From the NCBI GenBank assembly GCA_946902875.1, contig OX336338.1, positions 10,469,971-10,533,970 on the forward strand: 64,000 nt of DNA, given 5' to 3'. How positions within the stretch are numbered: position 1 is the first letter of the stretch; each line of letters starts with the position of its first letter. The notes under the pieces are model-generated. The model saw only the letters and a list, made by a program, of their open reading frames with translations, ran no database searches and was not told the DNA's origin. Positions 31,701 through 39,583 of this stretch are shown one piece after another. The stretch is from Nematopogon swammerdamellus. Its lineage: Eukaryota > Arthropoda > Insecta > Lepidoptera > Adelidae. A program made the translations under genes and the position numbers.

Positions 31701-32409
31701 TATAGCTAAACCATATACATATCTACTTTCTCAAAGAAAATAATGTGTGAGGCCAAAGGCCGAGCTACGTTCAAGTAGGTAATAAACCTTCTCGAAGAAA
31801 GTAAGTAACTAAGGGCGAGGCCGAAGGCCGGTCTTCGTTTGAGTAAACAATATTATATTCTATCGAAGAAACCTGTCATTAAGGCCGAGGCCCGCGGGCG
31901 GAAGAAGGTTTATCGTTTACCTCAACGCAGCTCGGCCTTCGACCTCGCCGTTAGTTACTTACATTCATCGAGAAAGAATTTTATTTACCTGACCGCAACT
32001 CGGCCTTCGGCCTTTCCTTCAGTTACTTACCTCCGTTCTTCTTTTGAAATGCGACTTTCACGCGAAGCTGCAGGCAGCAGCTAGTATATTACCTATATAT
32101 AAAATGAATATGCCTGTCATAATGTATGTAATATGACAAAATTGTCACTGTTGTTGTGCAGGAGGGCTCCACGGTGAGAACGCCAGCCAGGTGGACATTC
32201 TCCAGGAGCAAAGCTTCACAGCACTCACGGACCACTGTGCGCTGGCCGAGCAGCCGGCCCGCTGCAGCAGACTCCTACTCCTGCTCTCCTCGGTCATCGG
32301 TTACGCTGCACACGGAAGCCTCGACCGTCTCGTCTTCACCTCTGCGCTCGCCCGCGACGACATGGACACTCTTCTCTTACACCTTTTGGCACGTGCCATG
32401 CTCAAGTGA
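15804..32409 (+). CDS. Nuclear receptor of the NR2E group (NR2E6/PNR-like), complete, 7 coding exons
   Basis: A ligand-regulated or orphan transcription factor acting in the nucleus. Coding exons: 15804-15934, 16531-16646, 28125-28502, 28885-28989, 30414-30767, 31164-31313 and 32162-32409. All junction phases agree and the sum is 1482 nt (493 residues plus stop). The DNA-binding domain has all eight zinc-binding cysteines (residues 14, 17, 31, 34, 50, 56, 66, 69), a P-box CDGCRG and a five-residue D-box spacer (KDNNQ), followed by the NR2E-typical AVQHERAPR at 83-91. A proline-rich hinge (about 92-290) leads to a ligand-binding domain with the helix 3-5 signature [22 protein letters not shown] (321-348). 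The last helix, [15 protein letters not shown], has no acidic residue at the usual AF-2 core position. The D-box and AVQHERAPR favour the insect NR2E6 (PNR-like) receptor over tailless, dissatisfaction or Hr83, but I cannot separate these without alignment. The ATG at 15804 is the first in its exon; an additional upstream coding exon cannot be excluded. Confidence 0.88.
15936..16296 (+). mobile_element. SINE type A, full length, at the exon 1 splice donor; TACCA duplication
   Basis: Starts GCCTCGATAGCTCAGTGGTG at 15941, with the 5S-like block AAGCAACGCTGG..GCGGTC, AGTACTTGGATGGGTGACCG, then the common body, and ends in a short poly(A) at 16291. Flanked by TACCA at 15936-15940 and 16292-16296. 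The left copy of the duplication lies within donor positions +2 to +6, so the first six intron bases are unchanged from the empty site. Confidence 0.85.
16531..16646 (+). CDS. Nuclear receptor coding exon 2 (second zinc finger)
   Basis: Acceptor ttcgctctcag ends at 16530. The exon begins G AAC CTG, completing Arg44, and encodes [20 protein letters not shown] then [18 protein letters not shown], ending with one base (G) before gtgagt, a strong donor. Zinc finger 2 is C-x5-C-x9-C-x2-C. Confidence 0.9.
16693..16736. repeat. (CT)n microsatellite in receptor intron 2
   Basis: About 20 CT units just downstream of exon 2. It produces chance open frames rich in SL or RE dipeptides on the two strands. 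Confidence 0.9.
16740..17146. other. Receptor intron 2 sequence, nothing recognised
   Basis: AT-rich; contains 'agaatagaaatattttatt', which may be the microsatellite end of a reverse-oriented LINE tail at about 16822-16845. No coding exon. Confidence 0.35.
17147..17719. mobile_element. hAT-like non-autonomous element in intron 2
   Basis: Starts TAGGGTTGCCATTCGTCCGG (17154) and ends ACCTACCCACCCTA (17711), giving a short, imperfect terminal inverted repeat TAGGGTxG. TCTAGGA is present on both sides (17147-17153 and 17713-17719). A subterminal 'gtcccgg' motif is repeated at 17210-17245 and 17680. No transposase. Confidence 0.6.
17720..19746. other. Receptor intron 2, no exon recognised
   Basis: A GC-richer stretch at 18215-18450 is open in two plus-strand frames (74 and 78 codons) and follows an acceptor-like 'ccgccccag', but no motif or phase supports an exon. 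The remainder is AT-rich with short repeats. Confidence 0.35.
19747..20775. mobile_element. Palindrome-ended DNA element, copy 1
   Basis: Left end CCTTCACCTACGG and right end GTGTAGGCGAAGG form an inverted repeat. Just inside the left end are two palindromes 45 bp apart: ATCGGCCACATGTGGCCGAT (19759-19778) and ATCGTCCACATGTGGCCGAT (19804-19823). The body (about 20090-20710) matches 29618-30150 closely, e.g. 'ttttcattatattccgga', 'ttgtttgtactgag', 'tttatagctagaatattta'. A 145-codon minus-strand open frame (20008-20445) is not kept open in the second copy as far as I can see by eye. Superfamily unknown. Confidence 0.6.
20860..21010. repeat. Dispersed repeat related to 320-480
   Basis: Shares 'ctcaggccgccaa/gacg', 'gtaaatcgataaagtg' and 'aaggatattcatatattgac' with the left edge of the window. 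Diverged. Confidence 0.5.
21115..21600. other. GC-rich, CpG-rich island in receptor intron 2
   Basis: Strong GC enrichment with many CGGCGG repeats in an otherwise AT-rich intron. It contains a palindromic CCATGG (21201-21206) that places an ATG in good Kozak context on both strands. The plus-strand frame stops after 10 codons and the minus-strand frame after about 44. It could be an internal promoter or a first exon of another transcript; no splice or protein evidence supports a gene. Confidence 0.4.
21601..22380. other. Receptor intron 2, no exon recognised
   Basis: AT-rich; 'acccgaaaaagtttcagttt' and similar phrases without coding context. No repeat family assigned. Confidence 0.3.
22380..22600. 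repeat. GC-rich degenerate minisatellite (GGTGGCGAGTGGCGA-like)
   Basis: Imperfect units around GGTGGCGA and GTGGCGACGCG between 22390 and 22490, followed by GC-rich non-repetitive sequence. Open on several frames on both strands, as expected of biased composition. Confidence 0.6.
22621..22985 (-). mobile_element. SINE type A, full length, reverse
   Basis: On the minus strand from 22985: TCAGCCTCGATAGCTCAGTG, the 5S-like AAGCAACGCTGGGTGCGGTC, AGTACTTGGATGGGTGAACG, the central domain and 'gtagccaaccgtgtcagttt', ending in poly(A) (poly(T) at 22608-22620 on plus). Confidence 0.85.
22986..25401. other. Receptor intron 2, no exon recognised
   Basis: Holds a GC-rich patch (23270-23400) with open frames but no recognisable product, a LINE tail in forward orientation at about 23510-23690 (CATCCAAAGGTTGACTG..., ending 'ttctatctatttct'), and G-rich patches at 23905-23935 and 24290-24335. 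Confidence 0.4.
25402..25788 (-). mobile_element. SINE type B, full length, reverse
   Basis: The tRNA-like head is at about 25788 on the minus strand (GTGGCGGTTGGCCGAGTGGT) with B-box-like GGTGCGAATCC; the 3' end 'ccggattacata' type sequence is at 25402. An internal duplication of 'cctacagttagttaggaagt' type lies at 25590-25630. Confidence 0.8.
25890..26160 (-). mobile_element. RTE-like LINE ORF2 C-terminal fragment
   Basis: Minus-strand translation includes [16 protein letters not shown] and [16 protein letters not shown], resembling the terminal 'R...RW.DDI...AG..W...A' region of RTE-type ORF2 that precedes the C-terminal end seen at 697. It ends at a (CAGT)n run near 25885-25905. Confidence 0.4.
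26161..28124. other. Receptor intron 2, 3' part; SINE scraps and a LINE tail
   Basis: SINE-body remnants lie at about 26390-26520 ('ttcggaaccgatgtaaaact') and 27930-27985. A forward LINE tail occupies about 26642-26760 (CAAAGGTCGACTGGAAGAAA, 'gataagtccgcctttgca'). The remainder is AT-rich. No exon recognised. Confidence 0.45.
28125..28502 (+). CDS. Nuclear receptor coding exon 3 (DBD tail and hinge)
   Basis: Acceptor ggtttgcag ends at 28124. The exon begins CG, giving Ala83 with the G of exon 2 and producing [15 protein letters not shown], the conserved C-terminal extension of NR2E DNA-binding domains. The rest is a hinge rich in Pro, Phe and Tyr ([20 protein letters not shown]) with no known domain. 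Ends GTC G before gtaaga. Confidence 0.9.
28885..28989 (+). CDS. Nuclear receptor coding exon 4 (hinge)
   Basis: A 105-bp exon chosen by phase: after ttcttcaag (28884) the sequence GT CAC GGA GGA completes Gly209 and stays open through [19 protein letters not shown] to GAA G before gtatgt. The nearby acceptors ending at 28867, 28906, 28925, 28931 and 28942 give the wrong phase; one at 28893 fits but has a poor tract. The start is therefore less certain than the end. Confidence 0.7.
29250..30210. mobile_element. Palindrome-ended DNA element, copy 2 (receptor intron 4)
   Basis: Body matches the element at 19747-20775. At the left are two identical 18-bp palindromes GCGGTCGATATCGACCGC (29259-29276 and 29303-29320), spaced 44 bp. 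The right end is a 47-bp near-palindrome (30158-30208) starting CCTTCACCTACGCCAGGTGG and ending GGTGTAGGCGAAGG. The left terminal CCTTC repeat of copy 1 is not evident here. Confidence 0.55.
30414..30767 (+). CDS. Nuclear receptor coding exon 5 (start of ligand-binding domain)
   Basis: Acceptor tttccgtag ends at 30413; AT completes Asp244 with the G of exon 4. It encodes [17 protein letters not shown], then the N-terminal half of the ligand-binding domain: [16 protein letters not shown] (helix 3 to 4) and [17 protein letters not shown] (helix 4/5). Ends GAA G before gtgaga. Confidence 0.9.
31164..31313 (+). CDS. Nuclear receptor coding exon 6 (ligand-binding domain middle)
   Basis: Acceptor tttatttcag ends at 31163; AT completes Asp362. 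It encodes [20 protein letters not shown] through [13 protein letters not shown], matching the helix 7-9 region of NR2 receptors (E..CLKAI.LFR). Ends ACG G before gttggt, a weak donor at +4/+5. Confidence 0.88.
31375..31545 (-). mobile_element. LINE reverse-transcriptase fragment (CR1/Jockey-like)
   Basis: Minus-strand translation [20 protein letters not shown] then [12 protein letters not shown] is the classic RT motif A region (FxDLSKAFD.VDH..LL.KL..YG). Truncated on both sides, in receptor intron 6. Confidence 0.8.
31640..32085. repeat. Minisatellite with an inverted half, in the last receptor intron
   Basis: Units containing 'ctcgaagaaagtaac', 'taagggcgaggccgaaggc' and 'gagct/cgt' repeat from 31650 to about 31900 with a period near 70 bp. 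From 31915 the complementary pattern appears (CAACGCAGCTCGGCCTTCG, 'gttagttactta'), so the array is partly palindromic. It ends about 75 bp before the exon 7 acceptor. Confidence 0.7.
32162..32409 (+). CDS. Nuclear receptor coding exon 7 (C-terminus and stop)
   Basis: Acceptor ttgttgtgcag ends at 32161; GA completes Gly412. It encodes [20 protein letters not shown], then [16 protein letters not shown] (helix 10/11) and the last helix [15 protein letters not shown] before TGA at 32407-32409. NR2 receptors usually have an acidic residue in this helix (as in IETLIRDML); here the matching position is His. Confidence 0.9.
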
Positions 32410-32549
32410 TCGGCTAACATTATGAAAGCAAAGGAGGATGCTCATGTTCAATAATAATAAGGTTTTTGTTTTCATACTTAAGCCATTTGCAAGGCGGATC
32501 GGTTATGTCGTGGTATGACTATGAAATAAGGCGGGCTATTTGTACGATA

Positions 32550-32692
32550 CAAAGGTTAACTGGAACAAATAACTTGCAGTGATAAGTCCGCCTTTGCGCA
32601 CTCCTGCATTTCTTGTTTCTTGTTGTGTAAATGTGTACTATTCTTCTTTAAATTGTGTGCAATAAAGAGTTTCTATTCTATTCTATTCAGTT
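32550..32692 (+). mobile_element. LINE 3' tail (CR1/Jockey-like)
   Basis: CAAAGGTTAACTGGAACAAA, 'gataagtccgcctttgcg', 'aattgtgtgcaataaagag' and a (ttcta)n end. Starts 140 bp after the receptor stop codon, in the same orientation. Confidence 0.75.
32661..32666 (+). promoter_or_regulatory. Candidate poly(A) signal AATAAA for the nuclear receptor
   Basis: First canonical AATAAA after the receptor stop codon (252 nt downstream). It lies inside the LINE tail, so the receptor may use a transposon-borne polyadenylation signal. No transcript evidence is available. Confidence 0.5.
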
Positions 32693-32699
32693 CAAAAAG

Positions 32700-33692
32700 T
32701 AGGTATCTATTTTTAAGATTTTTCTTAAGTTATACGTTCTTTACGAACATAATGAAAATATGATATGAAAATATTTTCTGAAAATGGGGAGTAAACTTAG
32801 AAAACCCGTTACCGTCACCGCAACCACCTAGTAATATACCTAAGAAGGGAGTCATATCCCTTAGTCGCCTTTTACGACATAGACGGGGAGAGATGCAGTG
32901 GGGCTATTCTTTTAAAGTACCGGCCTCACACGTTACAAAAATTACATTTAATGCAATACCAAATCGTTTTGGCAACCAAATAAACCGTACCAGCGGTATT
33001 TTTAAATTTTTTTGACTTAAAGAACAACTGGATTTTATTGAAACCGACTTTTTAGATGAATATGTCTTAAGTGAAAACTGAGTTTAGACATTTTATAGAC
33101 ACATTAGACTTACGAGTTCATGAGTACTCAACTTCTTCCGATCTGTGAACGTAAATAAATTGCATGAAAATATAAAACTGGATTACAATAACTTTTACTC
33201 AAACACACTAATTTCAGCACACCAAAAACCTTTCTTGGCGTTCTCCTTTGTCGTTTATACATAAGTTTAATATAAAATAAAAATGAATAAGATATTCATG
33301 TTAGCGTTGTGTATTAAGCGCAGGCAGATACAGTTGTAGAACAGAAAATGGAACTTGGACCCACGCGCGTTCATGATCCCGAGTGCGACGAGGTTCCACC
33401 GCATGCCGCCTACGGCTGTTGTGTCTACACCTAAAGAAGCAGTGACTTCTTCAGTTATTTATTTAATAAAATAATTCATTAAAAAAAAATGGTCCACTGA
33501 GTGTTTTATTTATATTTATATAATTATATTTTTCAAAATTGTAGTCATTTTCAGATCACACTTTCAAAATAAGGTAATGCAAAAGGTCCATAGCAAATGT
33601 TCAATCTAGCTATTGTTAGGTGTAATTATTGTCAGCACGCTCATTAGCATAGAAGAAGTAACGGCGTGATATAAGCGGCGTAAGGCCACGTT
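32700..33692. other. Intergenic; one LINE-tail module, no gene
   Basis: A reverse 'gtcgccttttacgac' module with 'gggagtcatatccctta' lies at 32840-32935. The remainder is AT-rich with no coding signal. Confidence 0.45.
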
Positions 33693-33878
33693 CTGTACCC
33701 TAATCACGAGATTTAACCTACTACGCTACGCTACGCCGTGTTTTCCGCATCATTTTGTATGGAGAAACGAAGTTCGCAAATCTATCACTAGAGGCGCTGC
33801 TCCGTTTCTCCATACAAATGATGCGGAGAACACGGCGTAGCGTAGCGTAGCAGGTTAAATCTCGTGATTAGGGTACAG
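33693..33878. repeat. Near-perfect 186-bp palindrome (MITE-like)
   Basis: The left arm starts CTGTACCCTAATCACGAGAT, continues 'acgctacgctacgccgtg' and 'ttttgtatggagaaacg'; the right arm is its complement, ending ATCTCGTGATTAGGGTACAG. The arms are about 80 bp with few mismatches, around a loop of about 25 bp (33779-33805). Confidence 0.85.
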
Positions 33879-34899
33879 TTCTCGTTGAGGCGCAGGTGCA
33901 GCGCACACGTTACCTGCGTCCAGACAAAACTCTTACACGAGCCCGCACACATATATCAAGGGCTCATGTTCAACATTTCAGCAGTTTGTACCTGTATGAC
34001 CGCCCTAGGATTATTTTTTTTTTTTATAAATTTTTTTTGTACAAATGTATTATGAAGGGAATACAAGCTACTACGGTACCATGCTACCAGTGATGCATGT
34101 TTGCCGGCCTGAAACATACCAAAATGTTCCTAGCATAGAGTAGATAATAATACATGAGAGTATCAATGATATTATATGTTTATTAAAATAGGCAGACGTG
34201 TTGTCCGAGCTCCGCAAGTGGCGCTTTAAAACCAGGGCAAATGTCCCGCCTGAACATATACTCGTCTCTTTTTCGCTCTCAACAACAGAGATGCTGTCCT
34301 ACTTCCACTTATAATATTGTGACGCTCAAGCTCGTGCCATTTGTATACCTCGAATGTCGTGTAGACAACATATCTAGGTGCCCCTTTTAGACATAATATC
34401 ATTGGGGTGTATAGCAACTGTAAAGATGCTGTAAAATAACTGAGCCATCTTTGCGGGGTGCGGGGGAAGGTAATGCATACGTCATAGTGAGCAGCCATTG
34501 ACGTCTGAACGAACAGCCATCGAACAATGTACAAACACGCCGAATGCTCGTCTCAGAAGTTATCTCAATCACCAATGCTTATCACTCAATATAATATCTC
34601 TTATTGTGTTATGTCTACTGTCTATTTGAAACAAGTTGCACAAGGCACATTTTGTTTTGATATTTATCACACTCTGGAATTTCTTTGCAGCAAAAATATT
34701 AATATATCAATAAAACCATTTTAGAAAAACAATTTGTATGTATTTTTTTAATTCGCATACTTATATTCATCGCTTATATCACAATATGTCAGGATATATT
34801 CCAATATCTATGAATTAGTCAAACATCACTTACAATCACTTTCATTGACAATACAGATGGTTCAGTTCGGTGATTTATTTCAAGCGTCAAGTATAAAAA
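33879..34899. other. Intergenic, no recognised gene
   Basis: A minus-strand open frame of 102 codons (34226-34534) resembles no protein I know; the sequence around it looks like an old dispersed repeat. Confidence 0.35.
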
Positions 34900-35372
34900 A
34901 AAAATGTTAGGTGTGGGTTTTACTCACGCACGGAGGGTTGCGTAGATCTGCTAGAATAACATACCTGTCAAAAAACCATATCTGTTATCTTTTGTCAATG
35001 CAATGCAATGCAGATATTTTTGCGAATGCATTATTTAGAATTTTGGCGCCATGTATTATTTAGAAGTGTGAATATGTGTTTGAACATGCGGTTCTTAGCA
35101 CGTTTCTTATATGTATACCCTTTTTATATATATATATACCCTCTTATATATTTTTATATATATTTTATTTATATACCTACCTTTATTATATATATACCCT
35201 TAATTTTTTTATTTAGATTTTTTTTATTATTTCTTGGCATATCCGCCATAACAACATATTCTGTGAAAATTTCAACCGGCATTACGGTTCAAAAGATGCA
35301 GCCCTCGGACAGACGGACAGACAAACGGCGTAGGCTTAGTAATAGGCTTCCGCATGGACACGGAACCTAAAA
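34900..35372 (-). mobile_element. LINE-like dispersed element, copy 2
   Basis: Reverse-complement counterpart of 3660-4100, sharing GGCTTAGTAATAGGCTTCCG, 'ccctcggacagacgg' and 'tactcacgcacggagggtt'. An AT-rich (ta)n stretch fills 35115-35190. Confidence 0.5.
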
Positions 35373-35461
35373 ATACCTAAGCTTACCAGAAAAGGGTACA
35401 CTGACATTTTTTCTAAGTGACGGATTGGCAAGAGTTTAAAAAAAGGTGTCACATCTTTAAG

Positions 35462-35838
35462 TCATTATGCCGATCGGCAGGGCCGCTCGGCAAAGCCGAA
35501 CAAGTCAAGACGTGCCGCGCGGGTTGCACCCATGCGGCACACGGGGCCGTGCGGCCTGCCGTGCCGATTCGAACCATCCGTATCATTCGGCACGGTGCGA
35601 CGCACGAGTGTGGACGTGTCGCGCGGCTTTGCACTTGCCTGTCCGCCGTGTTTCTGTTTTCGCCGCGGTTTGCGATTCTGGATTGTATGTACTTAAAATA
35701 ACGAATAATGCAGCGGTAGCGACGAGGAAGTTGTCTTCGTCACACATTTTCACCGCGCAGTCTGCACGTATCCACAGGTACTGTGTAGAGGTATGCATCG
35801 GTTTCGGCTTTACCAGGCGCTAATGCCGCTCGGCATAG
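35462..35838. mobile_element. Candidate DNA transposon remnant with GCCGATCGGC-type ends
   Basis: Left end ATTATGCCGATCGGCAGGGC and right end 'taatgccgctcggcatag' form an imperfect inverted repeat; the GC-rich interior has many CGGCA and GCCGC subterminal repeats. Open frames on both strands lack transposase motifs. hAT membership is a guess; no clear target duplication was found. Confidence 0.45.
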
Positions 35839-36330
35839 TGGGGATGCGGCTTAACATATCACCCTTTTGCAACTATCAATAATTGTGAATTCTAACCTAA
35901 GCTATATACAAATGTAATATCATGTGTTATATATTTATACAGATGCACTTAGATAACCTACGTATAGATACAATTCCATCAACCTGGGTCTAGCAGTGCT
36001 TCCGTACCGCTGAAGGCCAGTAGGACTGAAGACAAATTGGAGAGGATTACGCATACACACTGACTGACTGGATCTTGCTGAAATGTAAACAATGCAAAGT
36101 TTCTCATGGTGGCTATCGCAGTCTATCGAAAGGCGATTTTAAGATTATGTGAAGAAGAAATTTGCATAATATCAATTTATAACGTTACAAGAACACCATA
36201 CTTATTACAATATACCTAACTATCTATACATACATTCCAGACTAGGTTTGAACACTTAATTTTTATTAACAGGAGTTTTACCACCGGTACAGAACACTAG
36301 ACTATTCTAGACATAATAAACGCAGTAAAA
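35839..36330. other. Intergenic, nothing recognised
   Basis: AT-rich single-copy-looking sequence without a coding signal. Confidence 0.35.
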
Positions 36331-38432
36331 AACATAAAACCGACTTCCTAAAAAAAGTAAAACTAAAAAACTATTTAAAATAAAAATATAAAAACCGCCT
36401 TCAAAAATATATGAAATAAAAACCTAAAAAAAAAAACGAACCCTAGAGTTGAAGGCGGTGCTAAAAAGGCTACACAAATCACAAAGGATATTATCATCCG
36501 CTCATGTTTTCTTTCATGCATCATTTTGCTTGCTTTAGCACCGCCTTCAACTCTAGGGTTCGTTTTTTTTTTTAGGTTTTTATTTCATATATTTTTGAAG
36601 GCGGTTTTTATATTTTTATTTTAAATAGTTTTTTAGTTTTACTTTTTTTAGGAAGTCGGTTTTATGTTTTTTAAAACTTTTTTTTTTATTTCACAGTTTT
36701 TTTTTAGTTATTTTTTGCTATTGATGTACTCGCTTTCCAATCCGATCTTGACCCAATTAAAATAGGACCACGTCAGCTTCGATAGCTCAGTGGTGCAGAC
36801 AGTCAACTGTCGCTATTGAATTTTAAGCAACGCTGGGTGCGGTCAGTGCTTAGATGGGTGACCGCTGACCGTTGGAGGCTGACCAAGGTTCGGATTCCTC
36901 GTAAAACTGTAAGTCCCTTCCCTCGTAATTTTACTTGGTGGTAGGGTTTAACCTTCCCGGGTTGGTACCACCGCACTGAATTAAACGTCGGTCGAAACGG
37001 CTATGTAAATAGTTTGTGTTTTCCGACCAGTTCAGTGTAGTCAGCACGATCAAAGGGGGAAGCACTGACATGGCACTGGTGTTATGGGCTGACATCACGG
37101 ACGTTGTAGGTGATGTTGCAGAACTTAGTAGAATGGACAGACATAAACGTGTTACGGAAGCCTACTTTTATTATAAAATAACCGTCGGAGGACCTTGGTT
37201 GAAAATTGTAAAATTTAGTAGAACGGATAGACATGCATATGTTACGGAACCCTACATTCATTTTGCAGAACTTAGTAGAATGGACAGACATAAACGTGTT
37301 ACGGAACCCTACTTAACAGTTGCACTCCGGGAGTGCCGGCAGATCCCGTGCCACTCTAACTTAACCCTTAACGCAATGACTTAAGGTTTCATTTTAAAAA
37401 TGACGCTGACGCGATGTCGCGAGTTATACATTTTTACCCACCTAAAAAAGTGCCAAGAGCCGCTAAAGAAGTTTTCACTTCAAAAACCTCAGGGTTATCC
37501 CCTTTCAAATAAAAAAAAAAAGAATTTTCAAAATCGGCCCACAATTGACGGAGTAATCGCGTAACAAACATCCAAAAAAAGAAAACATACCGTCGAATTG
37601 AGAATCTTTTAGGTCTAAAGTAAATTTCTCGTGAAGACAAATGCAACGAGCCCAAACACGATGGGTTTATCATGTGTAGTTTAGGAGTTCCTATGGCCAC
37701 CTTCTGTCTCCATCATCAAACCAGCTCGATGGTACTCGGTACAGTAGGTACTGGCCAGGTACCATAATAAATTAAGCGCCGGTCGGAAAAGATAAAAAAA
37801 TTTCAAATTTAGAATATTCATGAAACAAGGGTCCGAATATGTATCACTAGTATATCGATTCATGTATTTCAACAGGACAGAGAAAATTTCAAAATATTAG
37901 GTATTTAATACTTTTTAGTTTTTTTTTTTTTTGTTTTTGGGAAATCGGTTTAATATTTTTTAAAACAGTTTTTATTTCATTCTTTTTAGTAATATTACAT
38001 AAAAAAGAATAATCGAAATCGAATAATCGAAATCGATTGAAGTGGTACAGAATTATTCGCCATATGTGTCAGACTGCAAATTGCTGAATAAGTCCACATC
38101 ACAAATGTTTTGCTGAAGGTAACCACACACCATACTAATTTATCAAACTGAAAATTGCCGAAAACGACCACATCACAAGTTTTGCTGAAGGTAACCACAC
38201 ACCATAGTATTATGCTGATTTTTCGAAAACCACTGAACCAATTTCGATAAAATTGAAATGGGACCACCTCGGAAGTATGACCTAACTAACAAAAAAAGAA
38301 TTTTCTAAATCGGCCCTCAATTGACGGAGAAATCGTGTTACAAACATACAAAAAAATAAAAATAAAAAAAAAAATAAAAAAAAAAAACATACAGACGAAT
38401 TGAGAACCTCCTCCTTTTTTGGAAGTCGGTTA
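36331..38432. repeat. Composite repeat block, copy 2 (inverted relative to 9798-12504)
   Basis: In order: fold-back hairpin (36331-36680), linker, SINE type A (36772-37115), three 'gttacggaaccctac' tandem units (37120-37325), the long body (37380-38330), and the terminal CTTTTTTGGAAGTCGGTTAA. Differences from copy 1: three tandem units instead of seven, no nested SINE, and no GC-rich palindrome in the linker. Confidence 0.75.
36772..37118 (+). mobile_element. SINE type A, full length
   Basis: GTCAGCTTCGATAGCTCAGT, then AAGCAACGCTGGGTGCGGTC, AGTGCTTAGATGGGTGACCG, the central domain and the 3' part to 'ggacgttgtaggtgatgt'. Corresponds to the outer SINE of copy 1 in the uninterrupted state. Confidence 0.85.
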
Positions 38433-39583
38433 AAAAGCTACGTGTTGATACACTCAACTCATACTATACTGTTATGTATGATGCAGAGAATTTGCACAAC
38501 TTGCACTAATGACACAATTCGCATTACAGTGTAACAGTTTTATACTCTCGACGTTATGTATTTGTGTGTCGCAGCGCGGCACAGTAATGTGTGAAGTGAA
38601 CGAAGCGTTGGACGCTGACGAGGCATCTACGCTTCACGCCCGCGTTGCACTGACGCATTAAGGCGGAAATAAGACTCAAACCGTGCTACCCGAGCACTGA
38701 TGATTGAAACACGAACCGTATGCAGATGTAATAGGTGCGAGATTCGTTCTACTCGTGCGGTGGCTGATACGTCGCGCCGACGAAGAACGTTTGCGCGAAA
38801 ATCACACTATATATTAAATTTCACGTGTCGGAAAGATGGAAAACAATATTTTTTTCGCTACGATTGTAAGGAAACATATTATCTATATTTCTATGAGGGT
38901 CTTGTATTGAAACAATTGATGTTTCTCAAGATAATTTAACTTGAAAGTACAATTTTCGTACTTTTCGTTATTTTTTGGAGATTTATTTAACACCTTTCCA
39001 AAGTAGTAAAATATATTTTTTTTCGCTATGTTTGTTAATTTAAAGATCAATACATAACACATATTTTTTACAGATTTTTTATCTTTACCAATAACCCAAT
39101 AATTTCGTTTAAAGTGGACCTTTTGAGTCTTATTTCCGCCTATAAGTCTCTTATACAAATGTTCAAATGCTTTAGCGCAACGCAACACAGTTACACAACA
39201 TGTCCAGTATATTCTCCAGTGAAACACTTTTCTTTCAAATGCGATACCTATATTATATTATGCAAATCCTAACCTAATGTAACGCAACCTAACGCTTCAC
39301 AAAACGCCTAGAAATATAGGTAATAGTTATGTTGACATAAGCACTTTGTGAAGCACCTTTTAGAATCTAATGTATGTACAAAATGTATGTATGTACATAC
39401 GAAAGGTGGTGGCTATTAATACTACAGTGCATGCGGCCCTTTTTTTTAATGGTTTTATTTATTTACAAGTTTGCTTGCGTGCTCTACCATGATTAAAAAC
39501 AGGTTTAGTTATAGAATTGGTTTATTAATATAGACAATAAAAAAGAAAGTGAATATACTAATTTTGGGAACATATTAGTCATA
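38433..39583. other. Intergenic, nothing recognised
   Basis: Short open frames (79 and 114 codons) at 38700-39227 on opposite strands have no recognisable product. 'taaggcggaaataagactcaa' at 38660 is mirrored by 'tgagtcttatttccgcctata' at 39124, so a non-autonomous element of about 490 bp with these ends is possible. Confidence 0.4.
38660..39147. mobile_element. Possible MITE with AGGCGGAAATAAGACTCAA ends
   Basis: The left motif TAAGGCGGAAATAAGACTCA (38660) and its near-exact complement at about 39124-39144 are terminal inverted repeats enclosing about 450 bp; TA lies at both outer edges. The two chance open frames belong to its interior. Confidence 0.5.

Noticed and set aside
34226..34534. 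A 102-codon minus-strand open frame as a gene
   Set aside because: No domain, no splice partners, and the region has the look of an old dispersed repeat; unsupported.
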